Under the pieces are notes generated by a model. It saw only the letters and a program-made list of their open reading frames with translations. It was not told where the DNA came from and made no database searches. Position numbers and translations under genes: made by a program. From Elusimicrobiota bacterium (GTDB lineage Bacteria; Elusimicrobiota; UBA8919), in assembly GCA_040757695.1 (NCBI GenBank), contig JBFLWK010000013.1, forward strand, positions 1-47,149: a stretch of 47,149 nt of DNA, in the 5' to 3' direction. Shown here piece after piece: positions 19,301-26,590 of this stretch. Positions within the stretch are counted from its first letter, which is position 1, and every line of letters begins with the position of its first letter.

Positions 19301-22300
19301 TAACGTAGGCATCTGGGCATATGTACCCGCACTTGCAGGTGCTATTACCGATGTTAAATTCAAAATAGGAATAAAATGGTACGATGCAAGCGGCTCATTC
19401 TTAATTGAAAATTCTACAGCTGATATTACTCTTGCTGCATATGATACCTGGCAAAAATTAACATATACTAATGTAACTGCACCATCAGGTGCAACTGGCG
19501 GCCGATTGTTCGCAGATGCATATGAATCAAACGCACTGGATTACGACCCGTATCTTGATGATGCTGAATTTATACTCGGCGCTGCAGCAGATACTTCTGC
19601 ACCGGGTAAAGTTGGGCTTGTAACACCTGCAAATAATGCGGTAAATGTATCAACTACTGCTACACTTACTGTGAATACTTCTACCGATACTACTACACCT
19701 GTATATTACTGGATACAAATTGCGCTTGATTCTGCATTCACAACAGGATTGAAAGAAACCGGCTGGCAAACATCAACATCTACTTCGCCAGTATTGGCTA
19801 ATGATACTACATACTACTGGCGGGTGAAAGCGAAGGATTCCACAACAACTCCGAATGAGACAACTTACAAAGGGCATACACTGGATGCTGATGGCTATGG
19901 TAAGTTCGTCACTGCAGCAGGTGCGGTTATCAATAATCCGCCAACCGCACCGACAAATGGCGCTACCAATCCTGATGGCTCTGTTAACTGGATAAATGAC
20001 CCTACACCACAATTTACTTGGACTTTTAACGACCCTGATGCAGGAGACAGTCAGTCCGCATTTACATGGACCGCAACAGGTCCGGCGAGTTCTGATACCG
20101 GCAAACTTTTCTCAACTTCTTCTTCTTATACACCCGGCTCTGCTTTGGCGGACGGAACATGGACCTGGCAGGTAATGTGCTGGGATTTAGCCAATTCATC
20201 CAGTCCGTGGAGCGCCTCATGGACGGTAAAAATTGATGTCGCCGCACCGACCACAATAGGAGATGTTTCCGCATCGCTTTTGGGAGGCAGCATACAACTC
20301 AACTGGTCGGCGCCGACGGATACATCGGGAGTAAAAAATTACAAAATTTGGCGTTCAACCCAAACATCCCCGACATTAGGTGCAAATCCCGTTCTAATCG
20401 CTACCGACGACGCAATTGCCGGATATATTGATTCATCACCTATATATGGCACAACCAATTATTATTATGTGTCAACCGTTGATAACGCTACAAACGAGTC
20501 GGCGCTTTCAGCACCAGTCGCATCTTGCTATATAGGTCCTGCAGGGCATATTGTAATCAGCGAGGTAGCAGTCGGCGTAGGGAGCGCTGCGGAAGAATTT
20601 GTAGAACTTTACAATCCAACTGATAGCGATATTGACCTGAAAGTACTGCCAAATGGCGGCGGGATATTACGATTAAAAACAGAAGCATCGCCTTCTAATG
20701 GTCCTACTATAACTTGGATAAACCAGATAATACGGGCGCATGGCTATTTCCTGTTCGCTTCAAGCCCGGCAGTAAATGGTGTCGCCGCGGATGCCACATA
20801 TGCTGCAGGACTGGATTCCGACAGCGGTGTTTCTATCACAACGCAATACCATGTCTGGATAGACAGCGTTGCATGGGGAACAACGCCGACAGCAAAATTT
20901 ATTGAAACAACCGCTATCGGCACCTCTCTCGGAACCGGTGATTCAATAGAAAGAAAGGCGAACGCTTCGTCAACCGCAACAACTATGAAAACCGGCGGGG
21001 TGGACGAACTGGAAGGAAACGGTTACGATACCGATAATAATTTAAACGATTTTGTGGTCCATCTGGGATTCCTTAATCCACAAAACTCCGGCTCTACAAG
21101 AGAGCCAGTAATTGGAAATATCACACTATCTAATTACGATGTCTGGCCAGATACCGATATCGCTACCGCAACATTTGATTATAAAGTAAAATATGTAAAC
21201 GCTGTCTCCAGCAATGTCGCACCGCTAATTAGCCAAGTTGTGATTGATGGCACACCATTTTCACTTACCAAACAAGGTATTGATCCATATGACAATGCGT
21301 TTTATCAGTACTCAACTACGCTTTCAACTGGAACGCATACATATCATTTCTACTTTGATGATGGTATCGGTAATACTGGCAGAGCGCCTGAAGAGGGAGA
21401 ATTTAACGGACCCGCAGTAGGTCCTGAATTAGAAAAATTATCCGCTTACGGCAACCTTACAACTAACCCGACTGATTATGCACCGGTGCCAGTCACCGCA
21501 ACCAAAACATTATATGCATATTTAGCACCGGGCTCTTACGGCTGGTCTAACTATGTTTCAAGTATCACTTACTGGACTTCAACCTCTATATCAACCAGAA
21601 CAAAAGCGATGAACTACAGCGGCACAAATGAGACCTATAACTACGATGTATTCTGGGTAGAGTTATCCAGTGGTACCGACTACAGAGCAGGTGAATGGTT
21701 TTACTTCTATGTTCGCGCAGGTGACAAGAATACACAGCCACCAACATTCAAATTCACAGACGATATGGCTGATGAAAATCTTGATTTGTGGGTTTCAATT
21801 GCAGAATCACCAAACCAAAATACTGTTAACTCAGCCCACCTGTTCTTTATTGGCACAGCCGCACCATCACCAGGAAGTTATGAAGCTAAAATCGCTAAAC
21901 GCGATGAGCCAACTATTACATCAGATGCAGAAGGTTTCCTGAATGATTTCAATTCAGAATGGATACCGGGCTGGAGATTTGGGGATGCTGTAGATGATGG
22001 CGCACCGAATAATCTTACATATAATAATTGGGATATTGCGGTAAGCGTTTCTCTGTCACCCAGCGGGCAAAAAGCAAACTGCACATTCTACTATACAACT
22101 AACGGTAATACTCCAACAACAAGCGATTGGTCGTTTTCAGGCGGTGCTTCACAATCAAATAATTCAAACTGGAATAAATACGATAATACAACTACCGGTA
22201 TGGCGGATATACGCGGCTTCTTCCCGGCTGACTTAAATGCCGCAGGCACTACTATCTGGATTTTAGCAGTCGGCTCTGATGGTTTAGGTGGGGGACCTTA

Positions 22301-24212
22301 TACTCAATACTTTAAGTACTCGGTTGGCGCGACACCCGGCACACCAGAAGGCGATAATGATAATAAAATTGTTTTAGGTAGAGGTACTGAGCTGGACGGC
22401 AGATACGGCAAATACCCAACAACCGATTTCAACAACTACTCACCATTGAGACATTCACAAAACGAGCCACTCTCATCAACTAACCAGATATGCTATTTCT
22501 CAACTGGAACTACTGCTACGCATGGCGATAATCTACAAATCAACGCCTCAAACCTGACTGTTGCTATCGCAGATGGTTTCAGAGATGTATTCTATTCAGA
22601 CCAGTTAAGGTTCTATCTAAGAACTGCGTTTTGCGATATTTCTGAGGTTAGCGTCTCAACACCAACCCAAGCGTATATCGTCTGGCAGGCAACAACAGTT
22701 GCTACACCAACTAATTGGGGTGATTGCATAGCACTACTGAAATATGATTCGTTTGGTGACGACAATCATCAGCCGCATTATCTGAAATATCACTGGCTGG
22801 TAGCAGAAAATAGTTCGTTAGAGGGCTACTCGCCTGCTAATCCATCTGACTGCACAAAAGGCGCACCGGAAGGTGCAGAAGTAAAATATGTGTTCAAAGT
22901 GCGTGATAATCAGTCAACATCTGAACTTGATTACAGATGGATTTACAAAGGTGCTGGTGGCACACAACGTATCACCAGTAACGCAGCAACCGCACAGGCG
23001 AGTCCATTCACATATAAAGTGCTACAAGACGACTACACACGACCTGTCGCATATCTGCCTTATACTATCCCAGGTGTTGGCAGTATAACTAATGGTGGTG
23101 TGCTGCCATCAACACATTCTGCACCTTCATGGCCTTCACAGGTGCTCGGCTCTACAACAACAAGCTGTGGCTCTACTATTGAGCAGGTTAGAATCTATGT
23201 CGGCTTGTTTGATACCGCAAATGGTAGATTCACAAATGCCGGTATGTCTTACGGGACTTCAATGTTTATTGATAACCCAAATTATGTCCATAATACATTC
23301 AGAGACCCACAGATTACTGATAATTCGCTTTATTATGGGAACAATGTCCCTGCAGTCAATACATTACCAACATCCCAGAACTCAGGTATTAAAGGCGGTA
23401 GAACCGAGGACGCATATGACGAAGGGCTTGAAGGCAGAACAACGATTGGTAGAAGATATGCACATGATGTCCTGTGTTATTATGTCTGGCGACGACCTGC
23501 ATCATCAGTTGCGACAAACCAGTGGTCCTGGATAGATATTGACGGCACTGTGAATGGCGCAGAAGTTGCTGACTATTCTGGAACGAACCTTGCTGATAGT
23601 ACATACCAAATGATAAGAATTGGTAATGTAGATAAGCAGGCGACTGAAGACGACAGTTATACCAGTGTAGAAAGTAGTGCGGCAACCGCGGGATATATTT
23701 CAGGAATTGTTTCAATGTCACCACTACAGGTTGATAGCGATGGGAATGGTATCTGGATGGCGAATATTCCAGCACCATCTGATTACGATATTATGTACTC
23801 ATCTGTTTGCTTCCTGTACTATCGTCTCTGGGCGTGTAATGGTGATAACGACCCGCAGGCGTATTATAATGAAGTCCACGGCGGCTGTAACCCAATCCCA
23901 ACGGTAACAGGAACCAATTATGCTGGCTCGCATCGTAATAGAATTATCTGGGGTGATTCAATAGCCGACCCTTACGAAAAAACATTTGATGATTCATCCG
24001 ATGTTTGTAGATGCGGTAGAGTACACGACCGCGATTACGGCTGGGTAGATATTACAAGATTTGCTGGCAAAATTGTATCGCCACCACGTGTGATGATAAA
24101 ATCACGAGTTACTGTTGGCGGTGTGACAAGAACAATCACAACATATCTGAAAGTAGACCCTGTAACAAAAAAGCCAACAAATATTATATCAACCCAGGTA
24201 GGAACCGATTGA
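13308..24212 (+). CDS. Giant exported phospholipase-D-like / lamin-tail / Fn3 repeat protein
   Basis: 3,634 residues from the ATG after AGGAGGAG; an upstream in-frame start at 13284 lies in the palindrome. A polar N-terminus precedes a hydrophobic export segment (residues about 39-57). Residues 60-395 form a PLD-type domain with two HKD motifs, H150-N-K152-x4-D157 and H331-L-K333-x4-D338, as in PLD-family nucleases and phospholipases. Then follow: an Fn3 domain (about 404-525); four Ig/Fn3 tandem modules (about 647-846, 1147-1345, 1718-1916, 2208-2408); lamin-tail-like domains (about 851-1035, VINEVFPDPPGADGAAELVELYN; about 2411-2601, VISEVAVGVGSAAEEFVELYN); a CBM9-like domain (about 1348-1605); and a jelly-roll domain (about 1920-2090). 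The last 1,000 residues are unrecognised. Predicted to be secreted or surface-attached, perhaps cleaving extracellular DNA or lipid while binding polymers (inference). No type IX sorting tail is visible. Confidence 0.9.
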   Translation: MAKFYRFIDEQGKRHLSAVYKTDKTDKTGNKVIKKWFTGLLLSHFLTFSLSHFLFSAPWWDLRFTDGNNGTYDTSIENMLESYILGSSSMVYLANYSIPSVDTKITTSMNNRDSADLDVKYVGDGDEGNYTGLQAGIPAVLEPAGSPIMHNKFLIIDPNSSTKRKLVTGTGNYTSGGWGTQDNAWLTITDTNIINKYVAEYNELFGGTFHGGSATSNPITTANGITVHTLFSSEDGPWLVNNIVDTTIRAATESVFFETTSHDPTDTGTLDFDEAIWSVLDDAEKPNFFCEGVVNSMGGNQPTFSGTALTNYNNKGGYIRQSAETSYDKHHLKYVVIDMDWIGVGSMNANKSSSEYIGASGNDENHIFINDFRLARAFMKEFSRHYKLDNTVGSVDNSDVTEPHDWTAPADPTGLSVTPTANSFDVTWTAPADPGDFSRYYIFISTLNTIATAKNEITEADGSFRASVLRPEMQKKGLTTTSATLTTYNEGDTLVSGKNYYIGVVSVDKFGNESSALTGGPYQLGGNQPPNNPASMGQYKSDGITVITEGGTTDESTVNFKATISDPDAGNVKLQVEVKPTASAFDGTGLLDSGFVASGSVVTLSSTSMPNDNYHWRAVVIDTCSASSSWLEFGTAGNTDFTVNVTGPNNPPNAPTGGTTTPDGSVNWINDNTPQFSWTFSDPDTGDTQSAYQLTTSVGYDTLKTASASSSHTPASALADGNYTWNVMVWDNNDAVSPVSSTWTVKIDATSPTTPAGFDAGYNGTSSTLTWSAASDATSGIKNYKIYRATVTITDANRAGYFLANDDATPGYTDSTVQLGKTYYYVVTTLDNAENESSVSNNRQVICGVAPNPDDIVINEVFPDPPGADGAAELVELYNKGNTSVNINGWLFAERGEAGDGISDYTGAHDKGQAGTTLQPGWYALIVDSDYDGSYTTCINAHANTSNLIMVTMSGSFGLANGGDTVWISTKDASNNTIITSSFTWLSSTAGKSWEKIYSTGTAIDRSDSGNWDYSTHVHFSTYCTPGFANSVSPVPDTFAPGKVGLVTPVNNAVNVATTTALTVNVSTDATPDIYYYIELALDSGFTTGLQNSGWITSTSWNPTLGYDTIYYWRVKAKDSAPTPNETTFKGHTLDAAGYGTFTTVAPNNPPNAPTGGTTTPDGSTSWINNNKPEFAWTFSDPDAGNTQSAYQLTTSVGYDTLKTASATSSHTPASALPDGEYTWNVKVWDNNDAVSPTSVNWTVKIDASIDNPSALDVGYNLTSATLTWTAADTTPSGLKTYKIYRATYSFSATTDPNVTDLNGATLVTVSTYTDSTVSTNKTYYYGVTAVDNATNISLLSNIKSVTTTNFAKNPKDGTDADWLGTPPTQYNSATISNNEWIWKDSINDNRKYVIAEDPNWDITEFRVTADAEKIYFLVRLNDITALAQPHINIALDNDIDGTGVDWLGNLAATTLGADYHLTAADHYAERQICIHQPTGFLGKIELYAESGNWYAPPTNLDGDGNGDDYNDVNVTNNYIEFGVDRTDLGIDGDKTIRLTVAAFRNDEAVGWNNNGDTTVDNSGSDANDVVGIPKYGLNDLNNDYGTYASEVDDGDIDFWVQLKIAANGAITNTIPNTVVNLQPLDNGTTTSTTPTLSWNTSTDPDTGDAVTSYLLEFNNSDSLDGTVMYRLNMTSTSYTIPSALTVGTTYYWRVSARDSCGTLSTQPTQKFQVVAANNPPNAPTGGKTTPDGSTSWINNNKPEFAWTFSDPDAGDDQSAFQLITTGGYDSGKISSSTKSHTPPSPLSDGEYTWNVKVWDNKDAVSPVSSNWTVKIDVTDPPEPASFDAGYNGTSSTLTWSASTDATSGLKNYRIYRGPVAIDDTNKSSYLLADDDATPGYTDTSVSAGQTYYYAVTALDYAGNESVPSVNKTVSIPIANLLPSATGQWHFGFEADGATLDSPLCWQEPGTGSASVDNFGAASPHEGSRVCRFDNLTSAYGARTIISATCTVTAGNSYNVGIWAYVPALAGAITDVKFKIGIKWYDASGSFLIENSTADITLAAYDTWQKLTYTNVTAPSGATGGRLFADAYESNALDYDPYLDDAEFILGAAADTSAPGKVGLVTPANNAVNVSTTATLTVNTSTDTTTPVYYWIQIALDSAFTTGLKETGWQTSTSTSPVLANDTTYYWRVKAKDSTTTPNETTYKGHTLDADGYGKFVTAAGAVINNPPTAPTNGATNPDGSVNWINDPTPQFTWTFNDPDAGDSQSAFTWTATGPASSDTGKLFSTSSSYTPGSALADGTWTWQVMCWDLANSSSPWSASWTVKIDVAAPTTIGDVSASLLGGSIQLNWSAPTDTSGVKNYKIWRSTQTSPTLGANPVLIATDDAIAGYIDSSPIYGTTNYYYVSTVDNATNESALSAPVASCYIGPAGHIVISEVAVGVGSAAEEFVELYNPTDSDIDLKVLPNGGGILRLKTEASPSNGPTITWINQIIRAHGYFLFASSPAVNGVAADATYAAGLDSDSGVSITTQYHVWIDSVAWGTTPTAKFIETTAIGTSLGTGDSIERKANASSTATTMKTGGVDELEGNGYDTDNNLNDFVVHLGFLNPQNSGSTREPVIGNITLSNYDVWPDTDIATATFDYKVKYVNAVSSNVAPLISQVVIDGTPFSLTKQGIDPYDNAFYQYSTTLSTGTHTYHFYFDDGIGNTGRAPEEGEFNGPAVGPELEKLSAYGNLTTNPTDYAPVPVTATKTLYAYLAPGSYGWSNYVSSITYWTSTSISTRTKAMNYSGTNETYNYDVFWVELSSGTDYRAGEWFYFYVRAGDKNTQPPTFKFTDDMADENLDLWVSIAESPNQNTVNSAHLFFIGTAAPSPGSYEAKIAKRDEPTITSDAEGFLNDFNSEWIPGWRFGDAVDDGAPNNLTYNNWDIAVSVSLSPSGQKANCTFYYTTNGNTPTTSDWSFSGGASQSNNSNWNKYDNTTTGMADIRGFFPADLNAAGTTIWILAVGSDGLGGGPYTQYFKYSVGATPGTPEGDNDNKIVLGRGTELDGRYGKYPTTDFNNYSPLRHSQNEPLSSTNQICYFSTGTTATHGDNLQINASNLTVAIADGFRDVFYSDQLRFYLRTAFCDISEVSVSTPTQAYIVWQATTVATPTNWGDCIALLKYDSFGDDNHQPHYLKYHWLVAENSSLEGYSPANPSDCTKGAPEGAEVKYVFKVRDNQSTSELDYRWIYKGAGGTQRITSNAATAQASPFTYKVLQDDYTRPVAYLPYTIPGVGSITNGGVLPSTHSAPSWPSQVLGSTTTSCGSTIEQVRIYVGLFDTANGRFTNAGMSYGTSMFIDNPNYVHNTFRDPQITDNSLYYGNNVPAVNTLPTSQNSGIKGGRTEDAYDEGLEGRTTIGRRYAHDVLCYYVWRRPASSVATNQWSWIDIDGTVNGAEVADYSGTNLADSTYQMIRIGNVDKQATEDDSYTSVESSAATAGYISGIVSMSPLQVDSDGNGIWMANIPAPSDYDIMYSSVCFLYYRLWACNGDNDPQAYYNEVHGGCNPIPTVTGTNYAGSHRNRIIWGDSIADPYEKTFDDSSDVCRCGRVHDRDYGWVDITRFAGKIVSPPRVMIKSRVTVGGVTRTITTYLKVDPVTKKPTNIISTQVGTD
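13342..13367. repeat. 26-base perfect palindrome inside the giant gene (CGGCA family)
   Basis: Arms GTAAACGGCACTT and AAGTGCCGTTTAC. It is translated as GKRHLSAVY within the N-terminal tail ahead of the export segment, so the element is in frame inside a coding region. Confidence 0.95.
13430..13461. repeat. ACTTTCTC octamer x4 encoding the export segment of the giant protein
   Basis: Four perfect copies and a partial fifth. Translated as LLSHFLTFSLSHFL, the hydrophobic core of the predicted signal peptide or anchor (residues about 41-55). Confidence 0.95.
15247..15845 (+). repeat. Ig/Fn3 module, copy 1 in the giant protein
   Basis: Encodes a block of about 200 residues beginning NNPPNAPTGGTTTPDGSVNW, with SWTFSDPDTGDTQSAYQLTT, then a second half beginning TTPAGFDAGYNGTSSTLTW and ending in a TYYYVVTTLDNAENES-type strand. 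Three related copies follow. Confidence 0.85.
16746..17343 (+). repeat. Ig/Fn3 module, copy 2 in the giant protein
   Basis: Same block order as copy 1. Positions 16806-16862 match 18516-18572 of copy 3 with one base difference, which indicates recent duplication or recombination between modules. Confidence 0.85.
18460..19055 (+). repeat. Ig/Fn3 module, copy 3 in the giant protein
   Basis: Closest to copy 2 in its first third and to copy 1 in its second half (GYNGTSSTLTWSASTDATSG), a mosaic pattern expected from recombination between repeats. Confidence 0.85.
19930..20530 (+). repeat. Ig/Fn3 module, copy 4 in the giant protein
   Basis: The most divergent copy (NNPPTAPTNGATNPDGSVNW). Its second half and the lamin-tail region that follows use more C/G-ending codons than copies 1-3, by eye. 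Confidence 0.75.
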
Positions 24213-24265
24213 TAACGGCAGGTTAAAGGTTAAAGGTTAAAATTAAAAGTTAAAGGCAAAAACTT

Positions 24266-24301
24266 AGTAGTCGGCATTTAAATGCCGACTACTTTTTTTT
24301 T
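24266..24301 (+). terminator. Rho-independent terminator built from a CGGCA-family palindrome
   Basis: Arms AGTAGTCGGCATTT and AAATGCCGACTACT form a perfect 28-base palindrome (24266-24293), followed by nine T (24293-24301). It ends the giant gene's transcript. The same palindrome family occurs at 13269-13294 and 13342-13367 without a T-tract. Confidence 0.9.
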
Positions 24302-24369
24302 ACCGATGATATTTCGCGTCTGTTCTGCGTATCGTTCTGCGTCTGTTCCGCGTTCTACAAAAAAAACAC

Positions 24370-24398
24370 TTGACAAAATGCTAAAAATTCTTTATAAT
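24370..24398 (+). promoter_or_regulatory. Strong sigma-70-type promoter for pilM-pilQ
   Basis: TTGACA (24370-24375), 17-bp spacer, perfect TATAAT (24393-24398). The expected start near 24405 is only about 3 bases before the pilM ATG at 24408, so the transcript should be leaderless. Confidence 0.85.
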
Positions 24399-24407
24399 TA
24401 TGTTATT

Positions 24408-25568
24408 ATGAATTTACCACCACAAATTATACAAATTGCAGAAAAATTGAAAAAAATAAAATTGCCGTTTGCTAAACCGCGAGAAGTCGTCGGTGTTGAT
24501 ATCGGTAATTATTCTGTCAAACTGGTTCAGCTGAAATTTGCTAACGGGAAATGGACGCTAGATAAATATGCATCCGCGCTCACAACCAATCCTGAACAAG
24601 CAGAAACCACACCACTTGAAAAAAAACAACTCACAGTTAATGCTATCAAACAAATTATCGCGGAGCAGAAAATTACTGCAAAAGATGCCGCAACCTCGGT
24701 ATCAGGCAATTCCGTAATAGTGCGATATGTCAAATTCCCGAAACTTACTTCCGAGCAGCTTTCTAAAACTATCCAGTTTGAAGCCGAGCCGTTTATCCCG
24801 TTCCCGATAAATGATGTAAATATCAGTTTCCAGATACTTGGCGATATCGTAGAAGAAGGCGCTACCAAAATGGAAACGATTCTTGTTGCGGCAAAAAAGG
24901 AAATTATCCAGAATAAAATAGATATCCTTCAAGAAGCGGGTTTAAGACCGATTGTGGTTGATGTAGATTCGTTTGCAATTGAAAACGCACTCGCAGTCAA
25001 TGCAACCGACGAGGAACTCCAAAGTACATATCTTGTAATAAACTGCGGCACCTCAACTACTAATATCAGTATTATTGAAAACGGGACCTCTAGGGTAATC
25101 CGCGATATTTTTATCGCATCATCATCGTTTTCTAAAGCAATCCAGCGAAACCTGCAGATTGATTGGAAACAATCCGAAGACAAAAAATTGAAATTCGGTA
25201 TCCTTGTGACACCTGACGAAAAAGAAAAAGCGCTCTCAAACGGGAATGACGAGGTATTACAACTTTCAACCATCCTGCTGTCGCCTGCAAGAGAATTGAT
25301 GGCAGAATGCCAGCGGTCTATAGATTTTTATCAGACACAATCTATAACTGAAAAGATAATCAACAAAATATATCTCTGTGGCGCAGGTGCGTTGCTGAAA
25401 GGACTTGATAAGTATATAGAATCACAGGCAAAACTGCCTGTTGAGATATTTAACCCGTTCTCAAAAATAGCCACAGAGCCGGTACTTTCGGCTAGTAATA
25501 TACAGAATTTTTCGCAGTACGCCGTAGCAGTCGGGCTTGCTACACGAACCCGAGATGATGTGAAATAA
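24408..25568 (+). CDS. pilM: Type IV pilus assembly protein PilM
   Basis: 386 residues with the actin-like PilM fold: the phosphate-1 motif VVGVDIGNYSVKLVQL (about residues 26-41), SVSGNSVIVRYVKFPKL, IQFEAEPFIPFP, VDVDSFAIENAL and YLVINCGTSTTNISIIENG, and the C-terminal YLCGAGALLKGLDKYIE. PilM binds the PilN N-terminus on the cytoplasmic face and helps couple the PilNOP alignment complex to the motor. The start is fixed by the promoter: longer in-frame starts would lie inside the -35/-10 region. It heads a pilM-N-O-P-Q series with one extra small gene between pilN and pilO. Confidence 0.95.
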   Translation: MNLPPQIIQIAEKLKKIKLPFAKPREVVGVDIGNYSVKLVQLKFANGKWTLDKYASALTTNPEQAETTPLEKKQLTVNAIKQIIAEQKITAKDAATSVSGNSVIVRYVKFPKLTSEQLSKTIQFEAEPFIPFPINDVNISFQILGDIVEEGATKMETILVAAKKEIIQNKIDILQEAGLRPIVVDVDSFAIENALAVNATDEELQSTYLVINCGTSTTNISIIENGTSRVIRDIFIASSSFSKAIQRNLQIDWKQSEDKKLKFGILVTPDEKEKALSNGNDEVLQLSTILLSPARELMAECQRSIDFYQTQSITEKIINKIYLCGAGALLKGLDKYIESQAKLPVEIFNPFSKIATEPVLSASNIQNFSQYAVAVGLATRTRDDVK

Positions 25569-25572
25569 AGGC

Positions 25573-25629
25573 AGGTTAAAATTAAAGGTTAAAGGGAAAA
25601 ATTAAAATAAAAACCAACAATTTTAACCT
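25573..25629. repeat. Inverted repeat between pilM and pilN
   Basis: AGGTTAAAATT (25573-25583) pairs with AATTTTAACCT (25619-25629). The spacer is made of GGTTAAA/ATTAAAA-type units in both orientations. The hairpin could modulate read-through into pilN. Confidence 0.6.
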
Positions 25630-25661
25630 TTGACCTTTCACTTTTAACTTGTAGTTATTAT

Positions 25662-26225
25662 ATGACTAAAATAAACCTTATCCCGAAAGAGCAGATTCCA
25701 AAAGTAGAACATCCGGAAATTAAAATTATGGCTATCGGTGCCGGCGTTGCTGTACTGGTTGTGTTGGGTTTTACATATACCTCAAAAGTAGCCCGACGGT
25801 CAAAAATCCAGAAAGAAATTATTACAGTTGACAGAGAACTCGCACAACTCCAGACAGTAATTGACCAGATAGCGCGGCTGAAATCACAGCGTGATACTGT
25901 GAATGCCAAAAAAAGCGCACTTGAACAACTCGTAAAAACACGACTTGTCTACCCAATCCTGATGGAAAATATGGCAAAAATACTACCAACAGGTTTATGG
26001 CTGCTGAACCTGGCTACAAAATCAGCCGATACAAAAACAGAACTGTCATTCAATGCAACCGCATATGATAATTATATTATCGCAGATTTGTTACAAACAC
26101 TGGAAGATTCAACAATTTTCCAGAATCCAGAAATCAGCGGAATAGTATCCGCAGTTGGTGATAAAGGTGTCCCAATAAAACAGTTCTCAATAAAAGTAGA
26201 TTATGTGAACCAGATATGGAAATAA
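25662..26225 (+). CDS. pilN: Type IV pilus assembly protein PilN
   Basis: 187 residues. The N-terminus MTKINLIPKEQIPK carries the INLIP motif that docks onto PilM. A single transmembrane helix (IKIMAIGAGVAVLVVLGFTY, about 20-39) is followed by a periplasmic coiled coil and a ferredoxin-like domain (LVYPILMENMAKILPTGLWLLNL...). It forms heterodimers with PilO in the inner-membrane alignment complex. Confidence 0.93.
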   Translation: MTKINLIPKEQIPKVEHPEIKIMAIGAGVAVLVVLGFTYTSKVARRSKIQKEIITVDRELAQLQTVIDQIARLKSQRDTVNAKKSALEQLVKTRLVYPILMENMAKILPTGLWLLNLATKSADTKTELSFNATAYDNYIIADLLQTLEDSTIFQNPEISGIVSAVGDKGVPIKQFSIKVDYVNQIWK

Positions 26226-26230
26226 CGGCA

Positions 26231-26251
26231 ATTAAAAATTAAAAATTAAAA
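26231..26251. repeat. ATTAAAA heptamer x3 (intergenic)
   Basis: Three perfect tandem copies immediately before the GGAGG Shine-Dalgarno (26257-26261) of the small coiled-coil gene. Confidence 0.9.
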
Positions 26252-26270
26252 AAAGTGGAGGTTGGTTTAT

Positions 26271-26567
26271 ATGGAAACAGGTATCGGGTTGGCGATTGTT
26301 GGGGTTTTGTTAAGTTGGGTATGGTACATTAATAACAAGAATAACAACAGGGTAATAAAAGAGATAATTAAAGAGACAACAGAACGAACAGAAAAACTTA
26401 TTAAAGAAGTTGCAGAACGAACAGAAAAACTTATAGTAGAAGAATCTAAATTAACACGAGAAATGCTTAAAGAGCTATTTGAGAAAATGGATACAAGAGC
26501 AGAACAGCGCCATGAAGAAGTTATAGAACTATTAAAGAAAGGTTTTGGTGTAGCAGGTTCACACTGA
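26271..26567 (+). CDS. Small membrane-anchored coiled-coil protein in the pil operon
   Basis: 98 residues from the ATG preceded by GGAGG. An N-terminal membrane helix (IGLAIVGVLLSWVWYI) is followed by NNKNNNRVIKEI and a charged coiled coil with repeated TERTEKLIKEVAERTEKLI, then ESKLTREMLKELFEKM. It is clearly paralogous to the gene at 34494-34814, which shares VWYxNNKxNNRVIKEI and KLTREx4ELxEK. It interrupts the canonical pilN-pilO pair; whether it belongs to the pilus or is a mobile small gene is open. Confidence 0.8.
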   Translation: METGIGLAIVGVLLSWVWYINNKNNNRVIKEIIKETTERTEKLIKEVAERTEKLIVEESKLTREMLKELFEKMDTRAEQRHEEVIELLKKGFGVAGSH

Positions 26568-26590
26568 AGTCACTGAAAACACTGAAAAAT

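Larger units (their letters stand above)
24213..24407. other. Spacer between the giant gene and pilM
   Basis: Contains GGTTAAA x3 (24221-24241), a strong palindromic terminator (24266-24301) and the pilM promoter (24370-24398). No gene is seen; an in-frame upstream extension of pilM through this DNA would run across both the terminator and the promoter. Confidence 0.8.

Noticed and set aside
16109-24000. Many short ORFs in other frames inside the giant gene
   Set aside because: They lack start signals and domain features and lie within one continuous domain-rich sense frame.
24282-24407. Longer in-frame start for pilM
   Set aside because: It would begin in the terminator T-tract and run through the -35 and -10 boxes. 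The ATG at 24408 gives a normal PilM N-terminus.
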